Shown here: positions 1 to 8,633 of the stretch, one piece after another
How positions within the stretch are numbered: position 1 is the first letter of the stretch
Layout: each line of letters opens with the position of its first letter
Source: Pseudomonadales bacterium
GTDB lineage: Bacteria > Pseudomonadota > Gammaproteobacteria > Pseudomonadales > Azotimanducaceae
Assembly: GCA_028285415.1 (NCBI GenBank)
Contig: JANQPF010000005.1
Location: 310,001 to 374,000 of the forward strand
DNA length: 64,000 nt
Direction: 5' to 3'
Notes under the pieces: generated by a model
What the model was told of the DNA's origin: nothing
The model's database searches: none
Seen by the model: the letters and a program-made list of their open reading frames with translations, nothing else
Position numbers and translations under genes: made by a program

Positions 1-1
1 C

Positions 2-1768
2 AACTCGTCCGTGGGATTGATTGTCGACGGAGTGGACCTCAGCGGCGTGGGTACAGCGGCAACGCTCTTCGACGTGCAGCAGGTAGAAGTGCTGCGCGGG
101 CCTCAGGGCACGCTCTATGGCGCTAACGCGCTTGCTGGTCTGATCAACGTGGTGACGCCTGATCCAACGACCACCCACACGGGTTCGCTGCGCTTCGATG
201 CCGGTGATTACAGCGCGCTGGGATTCGGCGGTGTCTTGTCAGGTCCGGTGAGCGAGAGCGCCGGTTACCGAATCGCCGTGCAGCAGTATTCGGATGACGG
301 CTTCATGGAAAACCGCTTTCTCGGCCGGGACGACACGGACAACCACGACGAGACCACCCTGCGCGGTAAGTTCGTCTGGCAGCAGGGCGAGCGCACGGAG
401 TGGGCGCTGGTACTTGGACGCGTGGACGTCGACAACGGCTACGATGCGTTTTCGCTCGACAATGACCGCAATACGTTCTCCGATGAGCCCGGACAGGATA
501 AACAGACGACGGACTACGGCGCGTTGAGCGTGAGTACCGATGCCGGTGAGCGAGCTGAGTTCGAAGCGTCTCTCACGTATGCCCGCAGCGACATTGACTA
601 CGGCTACGATGAAGACTGGACCTTCACCGGTTTTGATCCAATCGGTTATACGTCAACGGACCAGTACGAACGGGAGCGGGAAACCACAACCGCAGAGGCG
701 CGATGGCTGTCGAAGCCAGGGCAGGGATTTGCTGCAGGCACCTGGGACTGGGTGTTTGGCCTCTACGCGCTGAAGCAGGATGTGGAATTGGACCGTAATT
801 GGACTTTCAATTTTGGCCCATTTGCAAGCGACTTCGATTTTCAAAGATTGGCGGTCTATGGTGAGGTCAGTCGTCCGCTAGGTGACGTATGGCGACTGAC
901 GTTGGGTGCGCGGGCAGAACGCCACACCTCGAGCTATGACGACACCTTCGGCGTGTCGTTTGATCCGGACGACAATCTTTTCGGCGCGCGTGTGCGGTTG
1001 GAGCGCGAGCTGGCCGGCGGCGGGCTTCTGTACGGCGGCATCACGCAGGGTTACAAAGCAGGAGGTTTCAATCTTAATGGCACCCTCCCGGCAGATCTGC
1101 GGGAATATGACCCTGAAACCCTCTGGAACGTCGAGGTGGGTTACAAGGTGCGTTATCTCGACGACCGCCTGGGCCTGCGCACGGCCGTCTTCCGCATGCA
1201 GCGCGATGACATTCAGATATCCACGTCCACCGAGCGTGACCTTCCGAATAGTCCTTCAACCGAGTTCATCGTCTACACCGGCAACGCGGCCGAAGGTTTC
1301 AATCAGGGCGTCGAGATTGAGCTCGACTTTGCGGTGAACGAGCGCCTCGAGCTTTTCGCCAACATTGGCCTTCTTGATACGGAATACCAGGACTACATCG
1401 ACAACAGCGGCCGCGATCTCGACGGGCGCGATCAGGCGCATGCCCCGAACTTTCAGTTTTTTGTGGGTGGTGAGCTCGCGCTGACTGAGCGCCTGCGTGC
1501 GCGGCTGGAACTCGAGGGCAAGGACGAGTACTACTTTTCAGCCAGTCATGACACCCGCTCTGATGCGTATGAGCTCGTGAACGCCAGCGTCACTTACTCG
1601 GGCGATCGCTGGGGGATGACCCTGTGGGCGCGCAACCTGACCGACGAAGACTATTTCGTGCGCGGGTTTTTCTTCGGTAACGACCCGCGGGACTTCTACA
1701 CGGCGCGACCGTTCACGCAGCTGGGTGAGCCGCGTCAGGTTGGCGTCTCGGTGAGGGTCGACTTCTGA
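2..1768 (+). CDS. TonB-dependent receptor, C-terminal part (5' truncated by window)
   Basis: Outer-membrane receptor that imports a siderophore or other large substrate using TonB energy. The frame is open to the left edge (the codons before the GTG at position 11 read N-S-S), so the gene starts outside the window. What remains begins inside the plug domain: the VEVLRGPQGTLYGANALAG stretch near residues 28-46 is the classic plug signature. A long run of alternating beta strands follows and ends in VGVSVRVDF, whose terminal aromatic residue is typical of beta-barrel proteins. The substrate cannot be told. It converges on the DsbA-like gene with a single base between the stop codons. Confidence 0.93.
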   Translation, partial: NSSVGLIVDGVDLSGVGTAATLFDVQQVEVLRGPQGTLYGANALAGLINVVTPDPTTTHTGSLRFDAGDYSALGFGGVLSGPVSESAGYRIAVQQYSDDGFMENRFLGRDDTDNHDETTLRGKFVWQQGERTEWALVLGRVDVDNGYDAFSLDNDRNTFSDEPGQDKQTTDYGALSVSTDAGERAEFEASLTYARSDIDYGYDEDWTFTGFDPIGYTSTDQYERERETTTAEARWLSKPGQGFAAGTWDWVFGLYALKQDVELDRNWTFNFGPFASDFDFQRLAVYGEVSRPLGDVWRLTLGARAERHTSSYDDTFGVSFDPDDNLFGARVRLERELAGGGLLYGGITQGYKAGGFNLNGTLPADLREYDPETLWNVEVGYKVRYLDDRLGLRTAVFRMQRDDIQISTSTERDLPNSPSTEFIVYTGNAAEGFNQGVEIELDFAVNERLELFANIGLLDTEYQDYIDNSGRDLDGRDQAHAPNFQFFVGGELALTERLRARLELEGKDEYYFSASHDTRSDAYELVNASVTYSGDRWGMTLWARNLTDEDYFVRGFFFGNDPRDFYTARPFTQLGEPRQVGVSVRVDF

Positions 1769-1769
1769 G

Positions 1770-2462
1770 TCAGGATGCTTCGGCGTCCGCCGCGCGTTCC
1801 TGGGCAACAAGCTCGTCCACGACGCGCAATGCACGGCGCTGACCGCCAACCGTCATGCGCACGAGGTACTTGCCGGCGACCACGAGGGACGGCGTGCTCG
1901 TGATGTTGAACTCGCGGGCTTCGCGATCCGCCTCACGCATCGCCTGGCGGACGTCGGGTGAGCTGAAACCTTCGATGAACGCTTCGCGGGTGATACCGCG
2001 CCCGTCGACGTAGTCCGCCACCATCTCTTTGGTGAGGAACTGCCGGCCCGTGTCGTGCAGCGCGCGGAAGATGCGGGTGTGGTTGTCCTCTAGCGCGCCG
2101 GTCTGCTCGAGCGTCAGATACGACTGCGCGAGGAGGGCGTAAATCGGGGAGAAGGTGGTGGGCTGGCGGCGGAAGACGACGTCCTCTTCCTGATCTTCGA
2201 GCCAGTCCTCCAGCAGCGGCTCGAAGTTCTTGCAGTGGATGCAGGCATAAGAAAAGAACTCCACCACTTCGATGGGCTCGCCCGCGCGGCGCACGCGCGG
2301 ATTGTCGAGAACGATGTAGTCTTCGTTCTCGGCGACGTCTTTGTCGGCAAAGCCGGTGGTCACGTAGGTGCCGAAGCCAATCATGCCGATGGCAACCAGG
2401 GTGATGAAGCCAATGATGGTGTTGCGCGCCACAATTACTTTGGTGTCTTTCTTTCTAGCCAT
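1770..2462 (-). CDS. DsbA-family thiol:disulfide oxidoreductase, membrane-anchored
   Basis: Thioredoxin-fold protein of 230 aa expected to act on disulfides in the periplasm. One hydrophobic segment (about residues 13-35) follows a Lys/Arg-rich start and probably anchors the protein, with the catalytic part outside. The active site is C74-I-H-C77, close to the CPHC of DsbA. A cis-proline loop (TSTPSLVV) lies near residue 190. The helical insert between them fits DsbA. The flanking genes (TonB receptor, divergent glutaredoxin) give no substrate. It could equally be a DsbC/DsbG-like or housekeeping oxidase. The fold is secure and the direction of catalysis is not. Confidence 0.88.
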   Translation of the reverse strand: MARKKDTKVIVARNTIIGFITLVAIGMIGFGTYVTTGFADKDVAENEDYIVLDNPRVRRAGEPIEVVEFFSYACIHCKNFEPLLEDWLEDQEEDVVFRRQPTTFSPIYALLAQSYLTLEQTGALEDNHTRIFRALHDTGRQFLTKEMVADYVDGRGITREAFIEGFSSPDVRQAMREADREAREFNITSTPSLVVAGKYLVRMTVGGQRRALRVVDELVAQERAADAEAS

Positions 2463-2583
2463 TCCTCTGCCGTGCCTGCCATTGCTCTGGGTGAATACGG
2501 GTGACCTGCCCCCCGTCTGGTGGGCATAAGTGTACCCATTTGACCTTGGGGTTCTACTGGCAGTAGGCTCGCCGGTTTTGCGT

Positions 2584-2856
2584 ATGGCAGCACCAATGCC
2601 GGAAGAAACTTACCAGCTGTTCAAAACCGACCTCTGCGGATTCTGTTACCGGGTGCGCGCGTTTCTCGAGCAATACGGCATCGAGGTCCCGTTGCGCGAC
2701 ACCAACACCGACGCGGCAGCCTTTCGCGAGCTGCTCGAGAATACCGGTCGCACGACGGTACCGTGCCTGCGTATTCAGCGCGGAGATGAGGTGGAGTGGA
2801 TGTTCGAGTCGATGGACATCATGCGCTATCTGGCGGCGAAGCACGGAATTGCATAG
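2584..2856 (+). CDS. Glutaredoxin-like protein
   Basis: Small thioredoxin-fold protein of about 90 aa. The motif C18-G-F-C21 sits at the start of helix 1 after a beta strand (YQLFKTDLCGFC). A TVPCLRI segment supplies the cis-proline for glutathione binding, and the protein ends in ESMDIMRYLAAKHG, like glutaredoxins and GST N-terminal domains. Its probable role is glutathione-dependent thiol reduction in the cytoplasm. The frame is open back to a GTG at 2530. ATG 2584 or ATG 2596 is more likely by homology to family starts, but no clear ribosome binding site decides it. Confidence 0.8.
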   Translation: MAAPMPEETYQLFKTDLCGFCYRVRAFLEQYGIEVPLRDTNTDAAAFRELLENTGRTTVPCLRIQRGDEVEWMFESMDIMRYLAAKHGIA

Positions 2857-2863
2857 TCAGTGG

Positions 2864-3538
2864 TTACGCGGTCGCTCGTAACCATCCTTTTTCCCGGTCG
2901 ATCCACGCGAGAGACCTGAACCCGGCGTCATGCAGCTCGCGCTCGATGTCGTCGAATTCGAGTACTTCGGTTTGAAACTCATGCGTCCACGATGCCCCGT
3001 CGATGGCGTACCGAATCTGCATTTCGACGAGAGTGCCGCTGATGTCGACGTGTTCGATAGTCGTGACCACGCCGTCTGACTCGTTCGACTGACCGTTGGT
3101 GATATCCAGCAGTTTTTGATCGTGCACCTGCAGGAAGAACGCGCCGCCCTCGTTCAGGTGCGCTCTCGAAACTCGCGCCAGCTGCAGGCGTGACGCCTTA
3201 ATCGGCGTGTTGTAAATGTAGCTGGCGAGCAACACACAGTCGAACGTGCGGCTCAGCCCGAGACTCGCAATGTCGGCGCATCGTTGTTCCGCGCCCTCGG
3301 GAAGGCAATCCAGCATCTCCCTGGAATTGTCGACAGCACATACGCGTGCGCCAATCCGCAGCAGGCGCCGGGTCAATCTGCCTGCGCCGCAGCCCAGCTC
3401 CAGCACGGTACCTCCGGCGAGCTCGCCCTCGAGCGCTTGCAACTCGCCGCGATAGGGCACGCGTCTGTAGAACTCCACCGAGCATCCATCGCGCGTTCTG
3501 GCGCCAGGGCCGGTACCCGAGGGTTGCGATATCTCCAT
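2864..3538 (-). CDS. Class I SAM-dependent methyltransferase
   Basis: A 224-aa Rossmann-fold methyltransferase. Motif I is VLELGCGAGRLTRRLL (about residues 45-60), followed by an acidic strand end (VCAVDNSREML) that would hold the ribose of SAM. A later CVLLASYIYNTP strand and an FFLQVHDQK strand complete the fold. The substrate is unknown. The C-terminal beta-rich part (DISGTLVEMQIRYAIDG) resembles small-molecule methyltransferases more than RNA or DNA enzymes. It converges with the glutaredoxin gene, 7 bases apart. Confidence 0.85.
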   Translation of the reverse strand: MEISQPSGTGPGARTRDGCSVEFYRRVPYRGELQALEGELAGGTVLELGCGAGRLTRRLLRIGARVCAVDNSREMLDCLPEGAEQRCADIASLGLSRTFDCVLLASYIYNTPIKASRLQLARVSRAHLNEGGAFFLQVHDQKLLDITNGQSNESDGVVTTIEHVDISGTLVEMQIRYAIDGASWTHEFQTEVLEFDDIERELHDAGFRSLAWIDREKGWLRATA

Positions 3539-3639
3539 GCTCAGAGCTTAGCGTAGTGCGTGCAGTTATTGCGGTTGTTGTTGGGCAAGTTGAGCTCCGT
3601 TGCCGGGAACCTGCGGCCGCGCTCAGGTAAAGCCCGTCA

Positions 3640-3759
3640 GTCGGCCCGCGGCGGCATCAGGCCTTCAGTTTCCTCGCGACTTCTAAGAAACGGGATCAGG
3701 CAGAGCGGCAGCACCATGAGTGCGGCGTCGATGTACAGCACCGTCGCGTAGTCGTTGTT
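3640..3759 (-). pseudogene. Possible 3' relic of an MFS (DHA2-type) transporter gene
   Basis: Between the methyltransferase and GrpB genes the minus strand holds 40 sense codons flanked by TAA upstream and TGA downstream, with no usable start. The peptide includes YIDAALMVLPLCLIPFLRS followed by a charged tail. It looks like the last transmembrane helix and C-terminus of an EmrB/QacA-type exporter. I infer that most of an older gene was deleted. The stretch is too short to be sure, and chance is possible. Confidence 0.3.
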
Positions 3760-3775
3760 TTAGCTTTTTGTACTG

Positions 3776-3805
3776 GCTTGTTGTTCTAGTGCTTGTTGTT
3801 CTGGT
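3776..3805. repeat. 15-bp tandem duplication
   Basis: GCTTGTTGTTCTAGT (3776-3790) is followed directly by GCTTGTTGTTCTGGT (3791-3805), with one mismatch. It lies in the 275-bp gene-free stretch 3539-3813, next to the presumed transporter relic. Apart from the relic and this repeat I see nothing else in that gap. Confidence 0.75.
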
Positions 3806-3813
3806 GAGCCGAC

Positions 3814-4302
3814 TCAATCTAGCACGCCGCCCCGGTGAAGCACGGACTCGATGAACGCCCGCTTTGCGTCCCGATATTCTGTCATGGAGCGACCATCGAA
3901 GGAGCGCTTCAGGTTGTTGTAGCGGGTACGCAGCGTTTCGCTCTCGCGCAATGCATGGAGAAAGGTCAGGAAGGTATCGTGCGCACCGCCCTCGACCGTC
4001 AGCTGGACAGCCACGTCGAGCGTGGATTCGATGATGTATCCCTGGTACGCCTCGTTCGCAAGCTGCTCAGGATTTCTCGTGAACCGGCGATCGAGTGCTG
4101 CGCGGATCTCGGCGAACTCCTCTGCCGGCACCCGGACCAGAAAATCGAGGTCCTGCTTGCCGATGAGACCTTCCACGGCGGTGCTGCCGACCTCATGAAC
4201 GTAGGCGCTTGGCGTCGTTTCGATGATCAACGCCAGCGCTCGTTGACGTTCAGCTTCGATGACCGCGGGATCCAGATCGCTGATTCGAAAGACCGCCTCC
4301 AT
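3814..4302 (-). CDS. GrpB-family (UPF0157) nucleotidyltransferase-fold protein
   Basis: A 162-aa protein with the GrpB hallmark EVGSTAVEGLIGKQDLDFLV (about residues 37-56). This is the modified GS...D-x-D nucleotidyltransferase core also seen fused to dephospho-CoA kinases. An FLHALRES-x5-RYNNLKRSFD stretch in the second half also fits the family. The biochemical role of GrpB proteins is poorly known. Here the gene stands alone, convergent with nothing, 27 bases downstream of the membrane-nuclease gene on the same strand. Confidence 0.8.
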   Translation of the reverse strand: MEAVFRISDLDPAVIEAERQRALALIIETTPSAYVHEVGSTAVEGLIGKQDLDFLVRVPAEEFAEIRAALDRRFTRNPEQLANEAYQGYIIESTLDVAVQLTVEGGAHDTFLTFLHALRESETLRTRYNNLKRSFDGRSMTEYRDAKRAFIESVLHRGGVLD

Positions 4303-4329
4303 GTGACGCCGAAGGTCAGTGCCAGTCGG

Positions 4330-5520
4330 TCAATGCTGCGACCGCCACAGCCGCGGCGGCTGAAACGATCCCTTCCAGATGCCTTTGCGCAGCGTCTGTG
4401 CCTCCATCTGCTCTTCGCCGAACCGGTTTTCGCCAATACCGATGCCCACCGCATGTCCCTCGACCACCATCAGCCGTGACAGATCGCCCGGCTGGAAACC
4501 GTCGATGAACTCTTCCGCCTCCATCGGCGGCGGTTCGTCTTCCGTGGTCAATTTGCAGATGGCGAGCACGCGATTCTCGTTGACGTTGACGAGTGGCCAA
4601 CAGACCACGCGTTCTGACTGCACCAGCTCCTGCAGCGCCTGGGTGGCCTGCATGCCGCAGGGATAGTCCTGCCCCATGGCGTCCTGGCAGACCTGATCGC
4701 GCTCGACCGCATCGATGCCGAAGAGAACAACCTCGAAACCGCGCATGAACAACGTCTCGCCGTCGATGGCGTTGGCGTATGCCGGTCCGATGAAGTCGTC
4801 GCCTTCGTTGTCGAAATCCGAAAAGAACTGATCGGATTCATTGATCACCACGGTCAAGGCGATCACGAGGAACGCCATCGCATGGCGCTGCCAGCCGACC
4901 TTGAACGATTCACCATGCAGCGTATTCAGTATCGCCCGCAGCGGGGGGACAACCGCACGAGCCCCGAAGACCAGCACCGCAATGATGGCGACGGCATAGA
5001 TGATCAGCAGGATGGGGTCGAATTCCGCGACCGTGGCGCCTTGTTCGACGGCGGTCGACCAGATGAGCGCAATCGCGTTGCCGAAGAATACCGCCCAGAT
5101 GAAGATGAACACGCTGACGCCCGAAAATAGCGACCAGGGGTTGGAGTTGATCCGGTCGAACACGTGTAGCACGGGCGGATTGAGGTGAAAGATATCCCGC
5201 ACTACGGTGAAACTGAGCGCGCTGGTGCTGAGCACGTAGCTCAGCATGTTGAGGCGGTTCGATACCAGCCAGAAAGCGAACACCGCAAAGCTCAGGGACG
5301 CAAGCGGCAGGATCGCCTTAGGTACCTGATACTCGCCAAGATAGATGGAGTCGGTGTAGGCGTTGTCTTCGAGTTGGGCCAGGCCAGCGAAGAAAATGCT
5401 GAGGAAGAATCCGAGAAAACACAGCCAGAAGATATTCGACAACGCGTCAATCGAGCGCACCAGGCTCGCTGCCTGGACGGACAGCGGATTGATCTGCGGA
5501 TGCTGCGCGGTAGCCGCCAC
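4330..5520 (-). CDS. Multi-pass membrane protein with C-terminal SNase-like (thermonuclease) domain
   Basis: A 396-aa fusion. Residues 28-225 contain about six hydrophobic segments. From about residue 245 the sequence follows the staphylococcal-nuclease fold: AIDGETL, then FGIDAVERDQVCQDAMGQDY, then NRVLAIC, DLSRLMVVEGHAVG and a final GIWKGSF-x-PPRLWR. Asp270, Glu273 and Arg317 match catalytic D40, E43 and R87 of the family. The usual Arg35 position is Val265, so activity may be weak or absent. The start is odd. GTG at 5520 is the first ordinary start, but a GGAGA sits about 6 bases before an in-frame ATC at 5571 (adding 17 residues), with an in-frame stop just upstream. Confidence 0.8.
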   Translation of the reverse strand: MAATAQHPQINPLSVQAASLVRSIDALSNIFWLCFLGFFLSIFFAGLAQLEDNAYTDSIYLGEYQVPKAILPLASLSFAVFAFWLVSNRLNMLSYVLSTSALSFTVVRDIFHLNPPVLHVFDRINSNPWSLFSGVSVFIFIWAVFFGNAIALIWSTAVEQGATVAEFDPILLIIYAVAIIAVLVFGARAVVPPLRAILNTLHGESFKVGWQRHAMAFLVIALTVVINESDQFFSDFDNEGDDFIGPAYANAIDGETLFMRGFEVVLFGIDAVERDQVCQDAMGQDYPCGMQATQALQELVQSERVVCWPLVNVNENRVLAICKLTTEDEPPPMEAEEFIDGFQPGDLSRLMVVEGHAVGIGIGENRFGEEQMEAQTLRKGIWKGSFQPPRLWRSQH

Positions 5521-5594
5521 ATCCGTATCCGGTGGGCTGGCGTCGGCGGCCGAAAGCGTTTCCTCGCTGATGGGGGTTCTCCTAAATCACGGGC

Positions 5595-5610
5595 GAGATG
5601 GTACCATCTC
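5595..5610. promoter_or_regulatory. Perfect 16-bp palindrome in divergent promoter region
   Basis: GAGATGGTACCATCTC is fully self-complementary. It lies in the 119-bp gap between the divergent membrane-nuclease gene and an LLM oxidoreductase gene, 30 bases before the latter's start. Its shape and position suit an operator for a dimeric repressor. No regulator gene lies next to it. Confidence 0.45.
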
Positions 5611-5639
5611 AGATCGATTCAATTACTGGAACCATCACG

Positions 5640-6677
5640 ATGAAGTTGGGGCTGATCTCCGGATATTCCGGTCGCAAAATGCATATTCCAATCGACGCCA
5701 TCAAGCATGCCGAAGACCTCGGCTACGAGTCCATCTGGACTGCCGAAGCCTATGGCTCCGATGCCGTCACGCCGGCCGCCTGGATTCTGGCGCAAACGAC
5801 AAAAATGAAAGTGGGCACCGCCATCATGCAGATGCCGGCCCGCACGCCGGCCATGTGTGCCATGACTGCCATGAGCCTGGCCGAGCTATCGGGTGGCCGC
5901 TTCATTGTTGGCCTGGGCGCTTCGGGTCCACAGGTGGTGGAAGGCTGGCACGGTGTGCCGTACGGCAAGCCCGTCACGCGTCTCAAGGAATATGTGCAGA
6001 TCATGCGGAAGATTTTCGAACGCGAAGCACCGGCTGAGTTCGATGGCGTGATGTACCAGATGCCGTATGCCGGACCGGGCGCGACGGGCCTCGGCAAACC
6101 GCTGAAGAGCATTCTGCACTGCGAGGAAGACATTCCGATATACGCGGCGACCATTACCCCGGCCGGCGTCTCTGCGGCTGCGGAAGTTTGCGACGGTTTT
6201 TTCCCGGTCTGGATGGATCCGGAGCAGTACTCGGTCTTCGCTGATCCGATCGAAAAAGGCTTTGCCGCGGCAGGCGACAAAAACCTTTCCCAGTTCGACA
6301 TCGCGCCGTTCGTCACGGTGGTCATGGGTGACGACGTCGAGCAGTGCATGATGCCGGCGCGCGGCATGATGGCGCTGTACATCGGCGGCATGGGTGCGCG
6401 CGAAAAGAACTTCTACAACGACTACGCCAAAAAGCTCGGCTTCGAAGACGCAGCGGTCAAGATTCAGGATCTGTACCTTGCCGGCAAGAAAGACGAGGCG
6501 ATGGCTGCCGTGCCGGCGGAGCTCATCGACGCGTGCCACCTCATCGGGCCGGCAGAGCGCATCAAGGAACGCCTGCAGCGCTGGCGGGACGCCGACAGCA
6601 AAGGGCATGTGTCGAGTATGTTGTTAGGTTGCCAGCAGCCCGAGGCGTTGGAGCTGATTGCAGGCGAAATGCTTTGA
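5640..6677 (+). CDS. LLM-class oxidoreductase, Rv3520c-like F420-dependent family
   Basis: A 345-aa luciferase-like TIM-barrel flavoenzyme. MKLGLISGYSGRK, SIWTAEAYGSDAVTPAAW, LSGGRFIVGLGASGPQVVEGW and TGLGKPLKSI match the pattern I know for the Rv3520c group of F420-dependent oxidoreductases. These move hydride between reduced cofactor F420 and an unidentified substrate. The frame is open 14 codons upstream, but ATG 5640 begins with the conserved beta strand and is chosen. No F420-biosynthesis gene is in this window, so use of FMN cannot be excluded. A hybrid kinase gene follows 12 bases later, so the two may be co-transcribed. Confidence 0.85.
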   Translation: MKLGLISGYSGRKMHIPIDAIKHAEDLGYESIWTAEAYGSDAVTPAAWILAQTTKMKVGTAIMQMPARTPAMCAMTAMSLAELSGGRFIVGLGASGPQVVEGWHGVPYGKPVTRLKEYVQIMRKIFEREAPAEFDGVMYQMPYAGPGATGLGKPLKSILHCEEDIPIYAATITPAGVSAAAEVCDGFFPVWMDPEQYSVFADPIEKGFAAAGDKNLSQFDIAPFVTVVMGDDVEQCMMPARGMMALYIGGMGAREKNFYNDYAKKLGFEDAAVKIQDLYLAGKKDEAMAAVPAELIDACHLIGPAERIKERLQRWRDADSKGHVSSMLLGCQQPEALELIAGEML

Positions 6678-6689
6678 GGTAATTCCGGC

Positions 6690-8630
6690 ATGTCGGATAA
6701 GCCCATCGATGTGGAACGGCTTGTTTTCAGCCAGACCAAGGAAGGGTCTTATCCGACGCTCATCACCCGCGCCGAAGACGGCGTCATCGTATGGGCCAGC
6801 GATACGTCGCGCCTTGCCTTCCGGGAAAGGTATGGCGTAGACGACCCTATCGGCAGGTCGATCTTGAGCTTTCAGTATCACGAGTCCCCTGAAGCCCGTG
6901 CGGCGAATCTGGAGGCGGCGCGGCGTGAGGGCGGTCACCTGCGGCGCGACGATGTCCAGATCGGCGATCAGCGGCACGTCCGCCTCGTCAAGTCCAAAAC
7001 GTTCATATTCGAGGGCGTTGAGTATCTCGGCGCAACGCTGGTGGATATCTCCGACGTGGTGCAGGTTGAGGCGGACCGTGACGATGCCCTGGCGCGCCTG
7101 CAGCGAGCGCAGGAGATTGCGCGGCTCGGCGATTTCGAATCGGAGATCAACTCCGGCGTGTTCAACGGCTCCGCAATAGCCATGGAGCTCCTCGGGTTTG
7201 GGGATGAGCGCACCGTGTCCACATCGGATCTGTTTGCCCACTTTCACCCCGATGACAGAGGCAGGGTGGCGCGCACCATGAACGAGCAGATGCCGAAGGG
7301 ATCTTTCAGGATAGAGCATCGGCTGCATCCGGAGCGGGTCGGCGAAGACATCTGGGTTTACACCCAGGCGACGGTGGACACGACGGACGACGGCAGATCG
7401 ATCGTTCGCGGCACCGTGCAGGACATTACCGAGCGCAAGCGCAGTGAAGTGGAACGTCGCGAGATGCAGAACAAAATGCAGGAAACGCAGAAGCTCGAGA
7501 GCCTCGGCCTCCTTGCCGGTGGCATCGCGCACGACTTCAACAACATCCTGGCCGGCATCATGGGTAACGCCGACTTTGCACTCCTGTCGGCAAATCTGCC
7601 GCCTGACGTTGAAGCGCGCCTGCGCGACGTCGTGGCGGCCTCCAAGCGAGCGGGAGATCTGACTAAGCAGCTCCTGGCGTACTCAGGCAAAGGCAGATTT
7701 GTGATCGAAGCCGTTGACCTCAGCGGCTTGATTCAAGAGATGGCGGAGCTCCTCAGCGTCTCGGTATCACGCGAGCATGCGCTCAGACTGTTTCTTGCCG
7801 AAAACCTGCCGGCGGTCGAAGTTGATGTGACGCAGATACGCCAGGTGGTCATGAACCTGATCATCAACGCCGGCGAGGCGATTAATCACAGCAACGGCGT
7901 CATCAGCATAACCACCGGCACTCAGGAACTCAGCGCTGAATACCTTGCTGGCGGTCAGCTGAACGCGGATCTCGTCCCGGGTGAATATGTTTACGTTGAG
8001 GTATCGGACAACGGCATGGGCATGCCTGAGGAGGTGCTCGAGCGCATCTTCGATCCTTTCTTCACCACAAAGTTTACCGGGCGTGGTCTTGGGCTGGCGG
8101 CGGCGCTCGGCATCGTGCGCGGCCACCGTGGTGCAATCAAAATCTACTCCGAGCAAAGCCGCGGCACGACCTTCAAGATATTTCTGCCGACGACCGACGT
8201 TGAAGCCAAGGCGCGGGAAGGCGCGCTGGCGGAACACGACTGGCGTGGCGATGGGGTGGTTCTGGTCATCGACGATGATGAGGCCGTTCGAGACTTTGTC
8301 AGCAACGTGCTCGGGGAGTTTGGGTACGAGGTGCTGATAGCGGTGGATGGTCTGGCAGGCATGGCCCAGTTCAGTGAACATCGAGATCGAATCGACCTGG
8401 TCCTGCTGGATCTCACTATGCCGAACATGGATGGCAAGGAAACTTACGCGCAAATGCGCGCAAAGCGCCCGGATGTAGCAACGGTGCTCATGAGCGGGTA
8501 CAACGAGCAGGACGCCACGCAGGAGTTTGTGGGTAAAGGTCTTGCAGGTTTTCTCGCCAAACCCTTTCTTGTTGCCGACCTCATGGGCATTGTGGAAATG
8601 GCGCTGGCCGCACGCGACGGCCAGGCCTGA
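6690..8630 (+). CDS. Hybrid sensor histidine kinase with receiver domain (cytosolic)
   Basis: A 646-aa protein without transmembrane segments. Two PAS-like regions (about residues 20-125 and 140-250, the second ending in GTVQDITERK) lead into a HisKA domain with phospho-acceptor H281 in GGIAHDFNNILAG. The ATPase follows, with N box VVMNLIINAGEA, DNGMGM, FDPFFTTK and GRGLGLA. The C-terminal receiver domain has acceptor D574 (LLDLTMPNMDG) and conserved K624 (AKPF). HDFNN-type kinases usually pass phosphate to their own or a separate receiver. No output-domain regulator lies nearby. The gene is 12 bases behind an LLM gene, hinting at shared transcription. Confidence 0.92.
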   Translation: MSDKPIDVERLVFSQTKEGSYPTLITRAEDGVIVWASDTSRLAFRERYGVDDPIGRSILSFQYHESPEARAANLEAARREGGHLRRDDVQIGDQRHVRLVKSKTFIFEGVEYLGATLVDISDVVQVEADRDDALARLQRAQEIARLGDFESEINSGVFNGSAIAMELLGFGDERTVSTSDLFAHFHPDDRGRVARTMNEQMPKGSFRIEHRLHPERVGEDIWVYTQATVDTTDDGRSIVRGTVQDITERKRSEVERREMQNKMQETQKLESLGLLAGGIAHDFNNILAGIMGNADFALLSANLPPDVEARLRDVVAASKRAGDLTKQLLAYSGKGRFVIEAVDLSGLIQEMAELLSVSVSREHALRLFLAENLPAVEVDVTQIRQVVMNLIINAGEAINHSNGVISITTGTQELSAEYLAGGQLNADLVPGEYVYVEVSDNGMGMPEEVLERIFDPFFTTKFTGRGLGLAAALGIVRGHRGAIKIYSEQSRGTTFKIFLPTTDVEAKAREGALAEHDWRGDGVVLVIDDDEAVRDFVSNVLGEFGYEVLIAVDGLAGMAQFSEHRDRIDLVLLDLTMPNMDGKETYAQMRAKRPDVATVLMSGYNEQDATQEFVGKGLAGFLAKPFLVADLMGIVEMALAARDGQA

Positions 8631-8633
8631 CGG

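Noticed and set aside
3560-3751. 63-codon plus-strand frame between the methyltransferase and GrpB genes
   Set aside because: No ribosome site or motif. The minus strand there fits a transporter relic better.
6624-7532. 302-codon minus-strand frame opposite the hybrid kinase
   Set aside because: No family motif. The plus-strand kinase reading is unambiguous.
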